From Datura wrightii (taxonomy: Eukaryota > Streptophyta > Magnoliopsida > Solanales > Solanaceae): 64,000 nt of DNA. The notes below the pieces were generated by a model. It was not told where the DNA came from and searched no databases. It saw only the letters and a list, made by a program, of their open reading frames with translations. Of this stretch, positions 34,290-45,017 are shown piece by piece (the first letter of the stretch is position 1; the number at the start of each line of letters is the position of its first letter). The translations under genes and the position numbers were made by a program. The DNA is taken from contig JASDFA010000010.1 in the NCBI GenBank assembly GCA_035772735.1, positions 28,149,501 to 28,213,500 on the forward strand, in the 5' to 3' direction.

Positions 34290-35690
34290 GATGAATGAAG
34301 CAATTCTCAAAAAAGAAATAGAAGCTTTCTCCAAAAGGGGAGATGGTGTGCTCCGTTACCAGGGTAGATTATGTGTATCGGATGTCGGCGAGTTGAGACA
34401 GCAGATATTGGCTGAAGCACACAGTTTTAGATATTCCATTCACCCTGGTGCTAATAAGATGTACCATGATTTATGGGATATTTACTGGTAGAACGACATG
34501 AAAAAAGATATTGCTGAATTTGTAGCTAAGTGCCCGAATTGCTAGCAAGTAAAGGTGGAACACCAGAAACCGGGAGGAATGAATCAAGATATCAGTATAC
34601 CCACATGGAAGTGGGAAGAAGTAAATATGGACTTCATTAAAGGTCTACCCCAGACTCGGAGGAAGCATGACTCTATTTGGGTGTTAGTAGATCGGATGAC
34701 TAAATTAGCTCACTTCCTCCAAGTCAAAACCACAGAATCAGTTGAGGACTATGCCAAACTTTACATCCGAGAGTTAGCCAGACTCCATGGGGTGCCCTTG
34801 GCAATCATTTCAGACAGGGGAAAACAATTCACCTCACTTCTGGAAGTCTTTTCAGAAGGGACTAGGTACCCAGGTCAAGCTCAGCACAGCCTTTCACTTG
34901 CAAACTGATGGTCAAGTTGCGCGAACCATTCAGACCTTAGAAGATATGTTGATGGCGTGCGAAATCGATTTTAAGGGTAGTTGGGATGACCATTTGCCTC
35001 TTATTGAGTTCGCGTACAACAACATCTACCATTCGAGAATCCAGATGGCTCCATTTGAAGCATTGTATGGTAGAAGGTGTAGATCGCCTATAGGGTGGTT
35101 TGAAGTTTGTGAAGCTACCTTAATAGGGCCAGACTTAGTGCATGAGACAATGAAGAATGTTCAGCTCATCCGAGAAAGGTTGAAAATAGCTCAGAGCCAT
35201 CAAAAATCTTATGCCGATGTGCGGAGAAGAGAGTTGGAGTTTGCAGTTAACGACTGGGTATACCTGAAGATTTCACCCATGAAAGGGGTGATGAGATTTG
35301 GGAAAAAAGGGAAAGATCAATCCATGATAAATGGGACCCTATAAGATTTTAAGGAGGATTGGTAAGGTGGCCTATGAGCTTGAGTTACCTTCAGAACTAG
35401 CAGCAGTACACCCAGTTTTCCATGTGTCACTTCCGAAGAAGTGCATTGGTGATCCAACTTCAGTAGTGCCATTGGACAGTGTGGAGATAAAAGACTCTCT
35501 CATATGAGGAGGTACTAGTCCAGATCCTTGACCGTTAGGTTCGTAAGCTGAGGAATAAGGAGATAGCTTCAGCCAAGGTACTATGGAGAAATCAGCAAGT
35601 TGAGAGAGCCACATGGGAAGCAGAAGCAGACATGATGGCCAGATACCCTCACTTGTTCCCTTATAGCTCGGCTAGAATCAGGTACTAAAT
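34290..35690 (+). pseudogene. Chromovirus integrase with C-terminal chromodomain (broken)
   Basis: The HHCC zinc domain (about 34419-34543) has SFRYSIHPGANKMYHDLW and KCPNC. The catalytic core includes VNMDFIKGLPQ (first Asp), IISDRGKQFTS (second Asp) and LPLIEFAYNN (Glu), with a frameshift near 34860. After MAPFEALYGRRCRSP the C-terminal domain leads to a chromodomain-like tail (about 35517-35687) with LRNKEIASAKVLWRN and ATWEAEADMMARYPHLF. This tail is the mark of chromoviruses and targets integration to heterochromatin in relatives. Stops at several places. Confidence 0.85.
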
Positions 35691-35887
35691 TCCTTCTCAG
35701 TACTCTAATCAGTTTCGTACTCATCAGCCTTATTTAGATTTTCTGTGTGCATTCTAGTTGTATCAGCTCAGGTAGTACGGTTGAGTCCATTCGGAGTTAG
35801 TTACTCCTTTAAAAAGCAGTCATAGCCCCAATTATAGAAATCTCAGCTCCTTTCCTATTTTTGGTCTTCATTCGAGGGTGAATGATC

Positions 35888-35902
35888 CCAAAGGGGAGAT
35901 AT
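35888..35902 (+). promoter_or_regulatory. Polypurine tract of the + strand chromovirus
   Basis: CCAAAGGGGAGATAT immediately before TGTAACACC. Preceded by ATTCGAGGGTGAATG, the motif found at the same distance in the other gypsy elements of this window. Confidence 0.8.
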
Positions 35903-37912
35903 TGTAACACCCCAAAACTTTTCTGGACCAAATTCAGACCTTGCATTAAAAACCACAGGAAACCAGAAAATTTTCTACCTCAAACAACCCCGACAACGGA
36001 CCGTTGGTGGAACCAACAGACCATTGTAAGTGGTCGTGGGTTGTAGAAGCTTTGTTCTAGGGGAAAACAACGAGTCATAGGATGACCCATTGATCCTAAC
36101 AACGGGCTGTCCTGTCGCCCGTTGAATCCCAATTCAGAGGTCTACCGGACCCTTTCCCCTACAAAACGTGACCGAACAACGGCCTGTGGTAGCCTCCAAT
36201 GAGCTGTTGTGACCACCCGTCGTTCAGTTCCAGAACCCAACAATGTGAACCACGAGGGAATACAACAACATGTTGGTTCTACCAATGGGTCATTGTTATA
36301 ATCCGTTGCCCCCATGCCTTGTTTTCCTACCGGTTCCAACCATGGGTCACCCTTGTGAACCTAGTTTCTGAACCCAGAAACCACAGCCAGATTCAATGGG
36401 CAGTTGTTTATTCCAACGACCCGTTCTGAGGCCCGTTGGTTCTCGTCGGCCCGATTTCAGAATTAAATCTCAATGTTATTTTTGTAAAATTCAACCTACC
36501 TAGTCCCTAAACTACGTCGTTTGGGGTTCATTTAGGGGTTTTATAAGGGGTAACCAATGGTTTCTCCCCATGTTATTTCTATCATTACGAAGAACAGAGC
36601 GTAGACTTCCTGTGGAAGAACAGAACAGAAGCTAGGGAAAATGACAATCCTCTCAGTTTTTCTCAAAGATTCTCACCAGAGTTTCTTCCTCAGGTTTGTG
36701 AGAATTCAGCAAGAAGATTGTTCTCCACTTGCATCCCCCCGAACCCTCTCTTATTAAATTTTTAGTCATAGCCCTGAGTTTTCAATTTGTGAATAGAATT
36801 CCTGAAATTTTTCCTTGAATCCACCTAGAATAATGTCTGCTATTATTTTAGTTATGGTTTTCATTAGTTCATGATTTATTTGGCGCTTATCTTCACTAAA
36901 GTGAACTCTAGCCCTGCAGACTTTTCGAATGTTCAAGAATTTCTTGCCTCATTTATTTCTTGTGGAATGTTATCATATGTTGATTATAACTATTTTTCTC
37001 CAATTTGTGATATCAAAAATGATTAGTATTGTGAGATGAAAAATATAACCATAACCAATGGGCTAGAAAGTCTTGAACTCTATTCCAGTGTTGAAATATT
37101 GAATCTTAGCTTTAGCTTTCGATTATGGGAAGCCCCCAATATTAGTAGCAGTGAGTCTCGACTCAGTTATTGTCAGTTTAGTTTTAGTAAGAACTTTAGA
37201 CGTCTCAGTTTCAATCAGAAATTGTCAACTAATTAGTTTGACTCTTGTTTTGTTTTCGAGGTGTCAGTGCCACCTTTCTATTATCAGACTCAGACTCAGA
37301 TTATAGTTATTTGGTCCATCAGGCGGTCATAACATTTAGTTATAGCTTTGACTAGCCCCGGACCCCAGTTCAGTTATCAGTTTGTTCTCTAGACGGTTAC
37401 GGCGCTTCGATATAAGCAGCTCTAACCAGTCTTAGAACTCTAATAGAATTATCCTGTGGGAGTAGCACTTAGCACCGAAAGGGTCAGGGTTCCGGCGCAC
37501 CCAAGTTCCAAAACTACGTTGCCACCGTAGGTTTTATTTACTAGGCCTAACAACCCCCTTTTTGACTGTGATATTCACAGTCCATGCCTTTATACCGTGG
37601 CAAGGTATATTGGATCCTACCGATAGGGTGTGTACATCGGACTTCATGTTTATCTCACGTGGTTATATGTCTGACATAGCCTCTCCCACTAGTCAGTACA
37701 GTTACTCTCACATTCTTCAGTCCAGATAAGTTCAGTGCAGTAGGTCAGACTCGGAATTTCAAACTTAGGACATGCTTATGACCATCTGCCAGGGTCACTT
37801 TTGAGCATATTTGTTTATTACTAGTTGTATCAGCTTTAAACATTTTAGTTTGTCATTACATGTCATATCAGCTAAGTTACCAGTTCTATCATGTTATTCT
37901 TGTTTCCCTCAA
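35903..37912 (+). repeat. 3' LTR of the + strand chromovirus, truncated
   Basis: Begins TGTAACACCCCAAAAC and follows the 5' LTR closely. It preserves the uninterrupted target of the B1/B2 insertion (36900-36960). It stops at CTTGTTTCCCTCA, where the 5' LTR continues ACTTACTCAG, so about 460 bp of the 3' end are missing. No gene. Confidence 0.85.
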
Positions 37913-39504
37913 CCGACATACTGCGATAGAGCTTACGTGGTCCCAACTATCACACTCAAGTGTGTAGAGCAATCCAAAGATTTTCCAGGGCTAAGAACGA
38001 TACCATGATATCGATATCAAGCTCGGGGCTCGATGGGGGCAGGGGATAGCTCACAAGGGAGGTCCCAAAGTAATATATATATATTTATATAAGTAATAAC
38101 CAACGTTGGCGTGTACTTAGTAGGAATAGGGTGATTGACCCTTAGCCTACTCGGTGGTAGACACTTCTCCCAAAAAAACATGCATATGCTCTCCCTCATT
38201 TTTCAATGAAGGTCACCATCCTCTATTGACGAAGCTCAATAATCATAAACATCTCAAATTTGAAATCATATATGAGGAGCTTTAGCTCAAACCATACCAC
38301 AAGCGGAAACTAATTGGGAGTCTTCGCACCATAACCATATGGTAAGCTTATTCGGGAAATCATAAATCATACTTGCACATATGGGGATTGCCCGATACTT
38401 TAACATGCTTGAAAAATACATAAATCTCTTGAAAATATGATCATAAACATGGGTAACTTGAAAACATGCTTTTTGTCAATAATATCTCATTATACTAGAA
38501 TATTCATCATAAATCTCAACTTTCATGAACTTCTCATAAATGGGAATTTTAATTTATAATGCTTGAAACATGATTTAAATGGAAAAAAATGTAAAACTTT
38601 CCCATGATTCATAATTTAATAGTACAAACACATTTAGATCATACCCATGCAGAGAATTAGGAATTTCACGCATTGTGTTAAAACCCCATAGAATCAACAT
38701 ATGAATTTTCATGATTTAGAGAGATATTGGGAATGGGTATGAATGGATTCACCAACTCATGACCCTACATACCTGGTAGGATCTGATTCTACCTCTTTTC
38801 TAATTGCCCAATGAAGATTTGGGGAAAACTTGAAGAGAAAGCTACACTTGATCACCTCCTAAGCATTCAATTTGCAATGCATGGATGTGAATGAGCCTAG
38901 GAGGGCTTTACCCTTCAAAAAACACTTCATTTCGAGCCTAATACGATGTAGTTTAGGACCCTAGGGATTAGGAATGACGAAAATACCCTTAATGAATTTC
39001 CTGGAAAAACTAAACTACCAATGACAATACATGATAGAAGGATCTATTGTTGGCTCCTAAGATTCATCATTACCACTCGTTGGTACTCCCTTAGTTTAGG
39101 TCTTTGATCCCTCACCACGACAAGACAGGACTGGTTATTGCTAGCTCTAAAGGACTCATTACTGCCAGTCGTCATCATCACTGCCTTAACCTAGGATCCC
39201 TTTTCACGGCTGCTGACGACGACCCATTGTTACCTGCAACGGGTCATTCCACAACGCTCCGCCTTGACCAAGGACTAGTCTCATCACGACCACCATCAAT
39301 GAGTCGTGACATCAAACCATGGGTCGTTCCTTGACCCGTTGTTCCAACTCCGAACCTATAGAAACTCACCACGGACACATCCAGCGGGTCGTTGGTGGCA
39401 CCAACGATCTGTACCATGACCCGTTCTATGAAAATTTTCTAGCTTCGTGCCACTTTTCATATTTAAATGTCGGGTCTAGTGTTGAGCACTTATGGGGTAT
39501 TACG
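37913..39504 (-). repeat. 3' LTR of a minus-strand chromovirus (LTR piece 1), truncated
   Basis: Homologous to the 5' LTR at 48986-51298 (compare CTCACTCAAGTG near 49719 with CACACTCAAGTG near 37953, and CATGATTTAAA... near 38568 and 50275). The minus-strand start, CGTAATACCCC at 39504, has C where TG would be expected. The 3' part of the LTR is missing and abuts the truncated + strand LTR at 37912. Contains short CGACTC/GAGTCG-type inverted repeats. Confidence 0.75.
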
Positions 39505-39660
39505 ATATCTCCCCCTTGGGAACATTCGTCCTCGAATTAGGGGAAACATACAGAAAATGGAGGAATGCATCATCATACTCAATTACTGATCATATAAGCT
39601 GAAAATGGACGAAATGACTAACTCCAATTTAAACTACATGACTGAACTGAATTCATGAAT
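39505..39660 (-). other. Polypurine tract and internal tail of the element owning LTR piece 1
   Basis: On the minus strand it reads ATTCGAGGACGAATG, then AAGGGGGAGATAT directly before the LTR start. The rest resembles 40640-40790, the same region of the neighbouring element. It joins, at about 39660, the interior of another LTR (piece 2) instead of pol. Confidence 0.65.
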
Positions 39661-40619
39661 CATACAAACATCCACATACATAAAAGAGAAATCACATTTT
39701 CATGCATTTGAGTAAAACCCCATAGACTTGAATAGGAGGATTCATGATTTAAATTGATATTTGGGCATGGGTAGGGAAGAATTTCACCAATTCTCAATCC
39801 CTACATACCTGGGAATGGATTGACTCAAAGTTCCTTGAATACCCACAAAGAAATTGATGAAGATTTGGGGAAGAAGACCTTGAATCTCCCAAAAATCACT
39901 CTAAAGTTCTTGCATGAGAATGGGCATGCATAAAGGACTTAACTCATCTTATCATACTTAGAAAATATTCAACACGACGTAGTTTAGGGTCTAAAAGCGT
40001 GGAAAAAATGCCCTTAAAATTATTTCCCTGAAAACTGTCCCGGATGGACCAATGACCGACCCAATAGGTCGTGGAAACATAACACGACTCGTGGTATCGA
40101 GTTGTCGGGTCCTCTACCTCATAACACATCTCAGATCATTCCCACGACTCATCAAGACGAGTCATTACTTGAAACCACGGGTCGTTGAATCGACCTTCAT
40201 CAACTCCTTGACCAATCTGACTTCCCTTTCCATGAGGCTCACCACGACTCATAGTTCCATCCAACGAGTCGTGGTCTCCATCCATCGAATGAACTGTAAA
40301 CCTCAACCCACAACTTGAAACAATGGGTCGTTCCTCCTCACCATGAATCGTTGGATGCCCAGTTGTTCCTCCCTCGGCCTAATCCAGTCCTTCCAATGAC
40401 CGGTTACAACGACTCATTGTTCCTTAAAATGAGTCATTACACCGTCCATTGTCACCACTGCTTCCCTGAACCCCCATTCCATGACTGTTTTCGGTGACTC
40501 GTGGTATCCACCCACCCACTCAGTTGCGTCATCCTTTAAGTGATTTTTTTTTGCTAGTTTTTTTGCACTTTTCAAATTACACTCTTGGGTCTATTATTTG
40601 TCCTTCCCGGGGTATTGCA
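39661..40619 (-). repeat. 3' LTR of the minus-strand chromovirus (piece 2), truncated
   Basis: Minus-strand start TGCAATACCCCGG at 40619; parallels 50335-51298 of the 5' LTR, offset about 10.67 kb. Rich in CACGACTCGTGG/GAGTCGT-type short palindromes. Cut at about 39660. Confidence 0.8.
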
Positions 40620-40634
40620 ATATCTCCCCCTTGG
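40620..40634 (-). promoter_or_regulatory. Polypurine tract of the minus-strand chromovirus
   Basis: On the minus strand, CCAAGGGGGAGATAT next to the LTR start. Preceded by TTCAAGGACAAATG, a variant of the TTCGAGGACGAAT motif. Confidence 0.8.
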
Positions 40635-40869
40635 AAACATTTGTCCTTGAATGTAGGAAACAAGTAGAAAAAAGAAATATACAATTTATCATAGATATAT
40701 ACTGATCATTTTAATTGAAGTTTTCATTGAATGACTACCTCCGAATCAAACGACATAGTTGAACCGATCTCATGCTTCACATACACATTTATAAACATAA
40801 AATAAACTTGCACACATGAATTGAACATGAAAGCTAAATGGGATCATAGGGTAGAATTGATACCTTAAG

Positions 40870-42330
40870 TCGGAACCGAGCCGGTAGAGAACAAATGTGG
40901 ATATCTAGCCCTCATGTCAGCTTCGGCTTCGCACGCAGATCCCTCAGCATGATGATTTCTCCATAAAACCTTAACTGAAGTTACTTCTTTGTTTCTCAAC
41001 TTCCAAACCTGACGATCTAAGATTCAACGGGAATTTCTTCATAACGGAGGCTGTCTTTCACCCCAATGTTGTCTACCGGGACTACCACAGTTGGATAACC
41101 TAAACACCTTTTCAAAAGCGACACATGGAAGATGGGATGAACTGAAGATAACTCCTATGGTAAGTCCAACTCATACACCACATTACTAACTGTCCTCACA
41201 ACCCGGTAGGGACCAACATAGTGGGGACTGAGTTTCCCCTTCTTTCTGAACCGCATAACTCCCTTCATGGGAGACACCTTTAGAAATATCCACTTGTCCA
41301 CATCAAACTCCTAATCTCTTCTGCTCATATCAGCATACGATTTCTAATGACTTTGAATGGTTTTTAACCGGTCCCTTATCAACTGAACCTTTACCATAGC
41401 CTCGTGAACTGAATCTAGTCCTATCATAGTTTCCTCGCCAACCTCAAACCATCCGATGGGAAATCTATACCTTCACTCATAAAGAGCCTTGACCGATCTG
41501 GATGCTAGAGTGATAACTGTTATTATAGGCAAACTCGATCAAGGAAAAATGGTCATCCCAACTACCTTTGAAATCCATAACACATTCCTTCAACATATCC
41601 TCGAGGGTCTGAATGGTTCGTTCTGCCTAGCCGTCTGTTTGCGGATGGAAGGCTGTACTGAGCTTAACTTGCGTCCCAAGTCCTTTTTTAAAAGAACGCT
41701 AGAATTCAGAGGTAAACTGTGTACCTCGGTCTGAAATGATAGACAAGGGCACTCCATGAAGTCGAACCAACTCCTGAATATACAACATAGCATAGGCATC
41801 CATTGAATCCATGGTCTTGACCGGTAGGAAGTGTCCAACCTTGGTTAATCTGTCGACCACCACCCAAATGGAGTCGTATTGCCGGAGAGTATGGGGTAGA
41901 CTTGTAAAAAAATCCATATTAATTTCTTCCCACTTCCAAGTGGGGATGCTGATATCCTGAAGTATGCATCCCGGCCTTTGATGTTCGACTTTCACTTGCT
42001 AGCAGTTTGGACATTTTGCTATGAACTCTGCAATATCTTTCTTCACACCATCCCACCAATAGATTTCTCGCAAGTCCCAATACATCTTTGTAGATCTTGG
42101 ATGAGTTGAATATCTGGTACCATATACCTCATGCAATTTTTGAACTCTCAAATCATCAACATCTAGGACACATAGACGACCATGGTATCGTAGCACACCA
42201 TCTCCCCCTTGCGAGAAAACCTCCACCTTTTGACTCTGCACCACCTCCTTCACCTTACTCAAAATTGGATCCTTATCTTTTCTTGATTTAACATTGACCA
42301 CCGAGGACGATTATGACCCGTTATGTACAA
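40870..42330 (-). pseudogene. Integrase with chromodomain-like tail, minus strand (broken)
   Basis: The zinc domain (42301-41999) ends REIYWWDGVKKDIAEFI and KCPNC. The core has EINMDFFTSLPHTLRQYDSI and IISDRGTQFTSEF (41995-41699), with a frameshift before the last catalytic part. The C-terminal domain (about 41400-41060) has GPYRV and HVSLLKR. The tail near 41000-40870 has a VLWRN-type remnant and matches the chromodomain position of the + strand element, with stops. Confidence 0.8.
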
Positions 42331-43740
42331 CAACACTACCATCAGTTAAGTCGATCAATCTAACTCCCAGTCTTGCAAGTCGGTGAACATCCTTTATCAA
42401 ATCCTTCTTCCCCTCATCCACGTTGGACACAATCTCCATAGAGAGTCTACTAAGTGCGTACGCAACCATATTGGCCTTGCCCAGATGGTAGAGAACACTC
42501 ATGTCGTAGTCCTTCAGTAACTCCAACCACCTCCTTTGCAGAAGATTTAGATCCTTCTGTGTGAACACATATTGCAAGCTCTTGTGTTCCGTAAATACAT
42601 CCACGTGGACCCCTTACAAGTAATGCCGCCATATATTCAATGCAAATACCATCGAGGACAACTCAAGATCATGGGTCGGGTAATTTTTTTCGTGAACTTT
42701 CAGCTATCTCGAGGCATATGCTATTACCTTCCCACGCTGCATCAACATACATCCCAGTCCGACTCTCGAAGAATCACAATACACTACAACGCCATCAGTG
42801 CCCTCGGTTAATGTCAACACTGGTGCTGGAATGAGTTAGTTCTTCAACTCTTGGAAGCTTTTCTCACAAGCATCCGACCATTGGAACTTCACCTTTTTCT
42901 AGGTCAACCTGGTCAGTGGGGCTGCAATTGATGAAAAGCCCTCAACAAATCTTCTATAGTAGCTAGCTAAGCCCACGAAACTCTGAATTTCTGAAGGACT
43001 CACCGGTCAAGGACAACTCTTCACCGCCTCGATCTTCTAGGAATCTACTCTCATGCCCTCGCTTTATACCACATGACCCAGAAATGCTATCGAGTTTAGC
43101 CAAAATTCACACTTACTAAACTTTTCATACAACTGATGATCCTTGAGGATTTGCAGCACTATTCTCAAATGAGTGGCATACTTCATCTTGCTCCGGGATA
43201 TATAAGAATGTCATCGATAAACACGATCACGAACATATCCAGATAGGCCTTGAAGACCCCGTTCATTAAATCCATAAAAGGGCATTGGTTAGTCTGAAAT
43301 ACATAACAACAAATTCGTAGTTACCATACCAAGTCCTGAAAGCGATCTTCGGGGTGTCACTCTCCCGAACTCTGAGCTCGTGATACCTGAACCTGAGATC
43401 AATCTTGGAAAGGCACAATGAACCCTGAAGCTGGTCAAACAAATCATCGATCCTGGGTAAGGGGTACCTGTTCTTGATGGTAACCTTGTTCAACTGCCGA
43501 TAGCCAATACACATGCGGAGGGAACCGTCCTTCTTTCGAACAAATAGAACTGGTGCACCCCATATGGGGACTGGCTCAGCCTAATGAAGCCCTTATCCAA
43601 CATATCCTTTAACTGATCCTTTAATTCCTTTAGTTTGGCAGGGGCCATCCTGTAGGGAGCAATAGAGATAGGCTGTTTATCGGGTAATATATCAATATAA
43701 AAATCAATTTCCCACTCTAGAGGAACACCTGGCAAAAATC
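42331..43740 (-). pseudogene. pol: Reverse transcriptase and RNase H, minus strand (broken)
   Basis: RT begins near 43735 with WEIDFYIDILPDKQPISIAP, then CIGYRQLNKVTIKNRYPLPR, LSKIDLRFRYHELRV, YEFVVMYFRLTNA, and a preserved FIDDILIY loop near 43215-43235, so the catalytic pair survives here. RNase H (about 42850-42400) ends TEHKSLQYVFTQKDLNLLQR and LGKANMVAYALSRLS. Stops and frameshifts near 43260, 43040 and 42620 break the frame. Confidence 0.83.
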
Positions 43741-43798
43741 ATTAGGAAACACCTCCGGATATTCGCACACCACCAGAACTGACTGAATAGTCGGGGTC

Positions 43799-44270
43799 TC
43801 AAACTCCACATTTCTTAACCCTAACTAGGTGGTATGTGAAACCTTTAGAAATCATCTTCCTGGCCCTAAGATAGGAAATAAAACGACCTGCTGGTACCAC
43901 CGAACTACCCTTCCACTCCAACACTGACTCACCTAGAAAATGAAATTCAACCATACAGGTCCTATAATTAATCGAAGCATAACATGCAAACAACCTATCC
44001 ATACCAAGAATAATGTCAAAGTCAGTCATGGATAATTGTACAAGGTTTGTGGAGGTAACCTTATGCAACACAGTGACTGGGAATTCTCTATATACTCGTC
44101 TAGCTATGACAGAATCACCAACAGGGGTCGAAACTTAAAACGGTTCTATCAAGGTCTCGGGACTAACTCTGAGGCTACTAGCAATGTAAGGAGTCACGAA
44201 AGACAAGGTAGCTCTCGGATCTAGAAAGGCATAAACATCACTATGAAAGACATGAAACATACCAATGACC
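43799..44270 (-). pseudogene. Protease, minus strand (broken)
   Basis: The active site reads AFLDPRATLSFVTPYIA (about 44260-44210): Gly of the D-x-G triad is Arg, the same change of that residue as in the + strand chromovirus. The C-terminal half, MTDFDIILGMDRLFACYASI, is well conserved. One stop lies between the halves. Confidence 0.75.
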
Positions 44271-45012
44271 ACGTTTGGCGAAGCCTCCTGATTCTGGTGT
44301 GGGGGAAGGGCATAGAATCGGTTTTGGCACTGTCCGCCACCTCCACTAGTTGATGCTTCCTGCGGAGCGGAATGGATTGGAGCTGCTGTTGTCCTGGTGG
44401 TTTGTGCACGATCCCTATCACCACCCTGTTTAGCATACGGGCACGCTCGGTGCATGTGCCCAGATCTACCACACCCATAGTAGAATCTGAGCCGAGCAGG
44501 CACTCCCCGGTATAAATCTTATCGCACTTCCCACAGGCTGGAGTGGTATACTCTAACTAGGCACCCTCTGATCCCTCAATCTTGAACCCTTGCTCTTCTG
44601 ATCACCCCTGGGCCTTGATGGAACACTAGATGAGGATAGTGCTGGGGGTAGTGATCTCTGCTGGAACTGTGGACGATAGCCACCGCCGGACCTCTGATGT
44701 GAAAACCCACGGCTGTCCGTCCGAGCCCTCTTTGCCTCCCTCTCCCTCATATGAGCCGCCTCTATCTGCTGGGCGTACAACACTATGTGAGGAAAGTCCA
44801 TATCCTGGTGAAGCATAATAGTTGTGTAATCCTTGTCTAGATAACTAGCCACACCATGAACTTATCGGCTTACCCGCACCCTCTGATCCATCACTAACTC
44901 TAGAGAATACTTTGACAAATGAGTGAACTCAAGTGAATACTCCAGCACTATCATCTTTCCTTGAGTGAGGTTCAAAAACACAGTTGCCTTCAACTCCCTC
45001 ATCTCCCAAGGG
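44271..45012 (-). pseudogene. gag: gag 3' part with zinc knuckle, minus strand
   Basis: Resumes after the solo LTR with RELKATVFLNLTQGKMIVLE and YSLEFTHLSKYSLELV, the late capsid region. Then come a basic, Ser/Arg/Gln-rich stretch (44852-44553) and a knuckle reading YYGCGRSGHMHRACP (about 44488-44440), in which the first Cys is Tyr. It joins the upstream part at 48296 if the solo LTR is removed. Confidence 0.8.
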
Positions 45013-45017
45013 AAGAA

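Larger units (their letters stand above)
14770..37912 (+). mobile_element. Degenerate Tekay/Del-type Ty3/gypsy chromovirus, split by nested insertions
   Basis: 5' LTR begins TGTAACACCCCG at 14770. It is interrupted at 15825 by the tandem Athila-like block and resumes at 28282. An iMet-type primer site lies at 30883, then gag, protease, RT, RNase H, integrase and a C-terminal chromodomain-like segment to about 35687. A polypurine tract and a truncated 3' LTR (35903-37912) follow. Chromodomain, tandem gag knuckles, LTRs over 2 kb and an iMet primer site fit the Tekay (Del) clade. All ORFs are broken by stops. Confidence 0.82.

Noticed and set aside
37990..38040. GATATCGATATCAAGCTC looked like a cloning-vector polylinker
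   Set aside because: Does not match the site order of common vectors, and the surrounding sequence aligns with a native chromovirus LTR.
38076..38094. TATATATATATTTATATAA as a promoter
   Set aside because: Simple AT repeat in the middle of a truncated LTR, not at the TATA position of its homologue.
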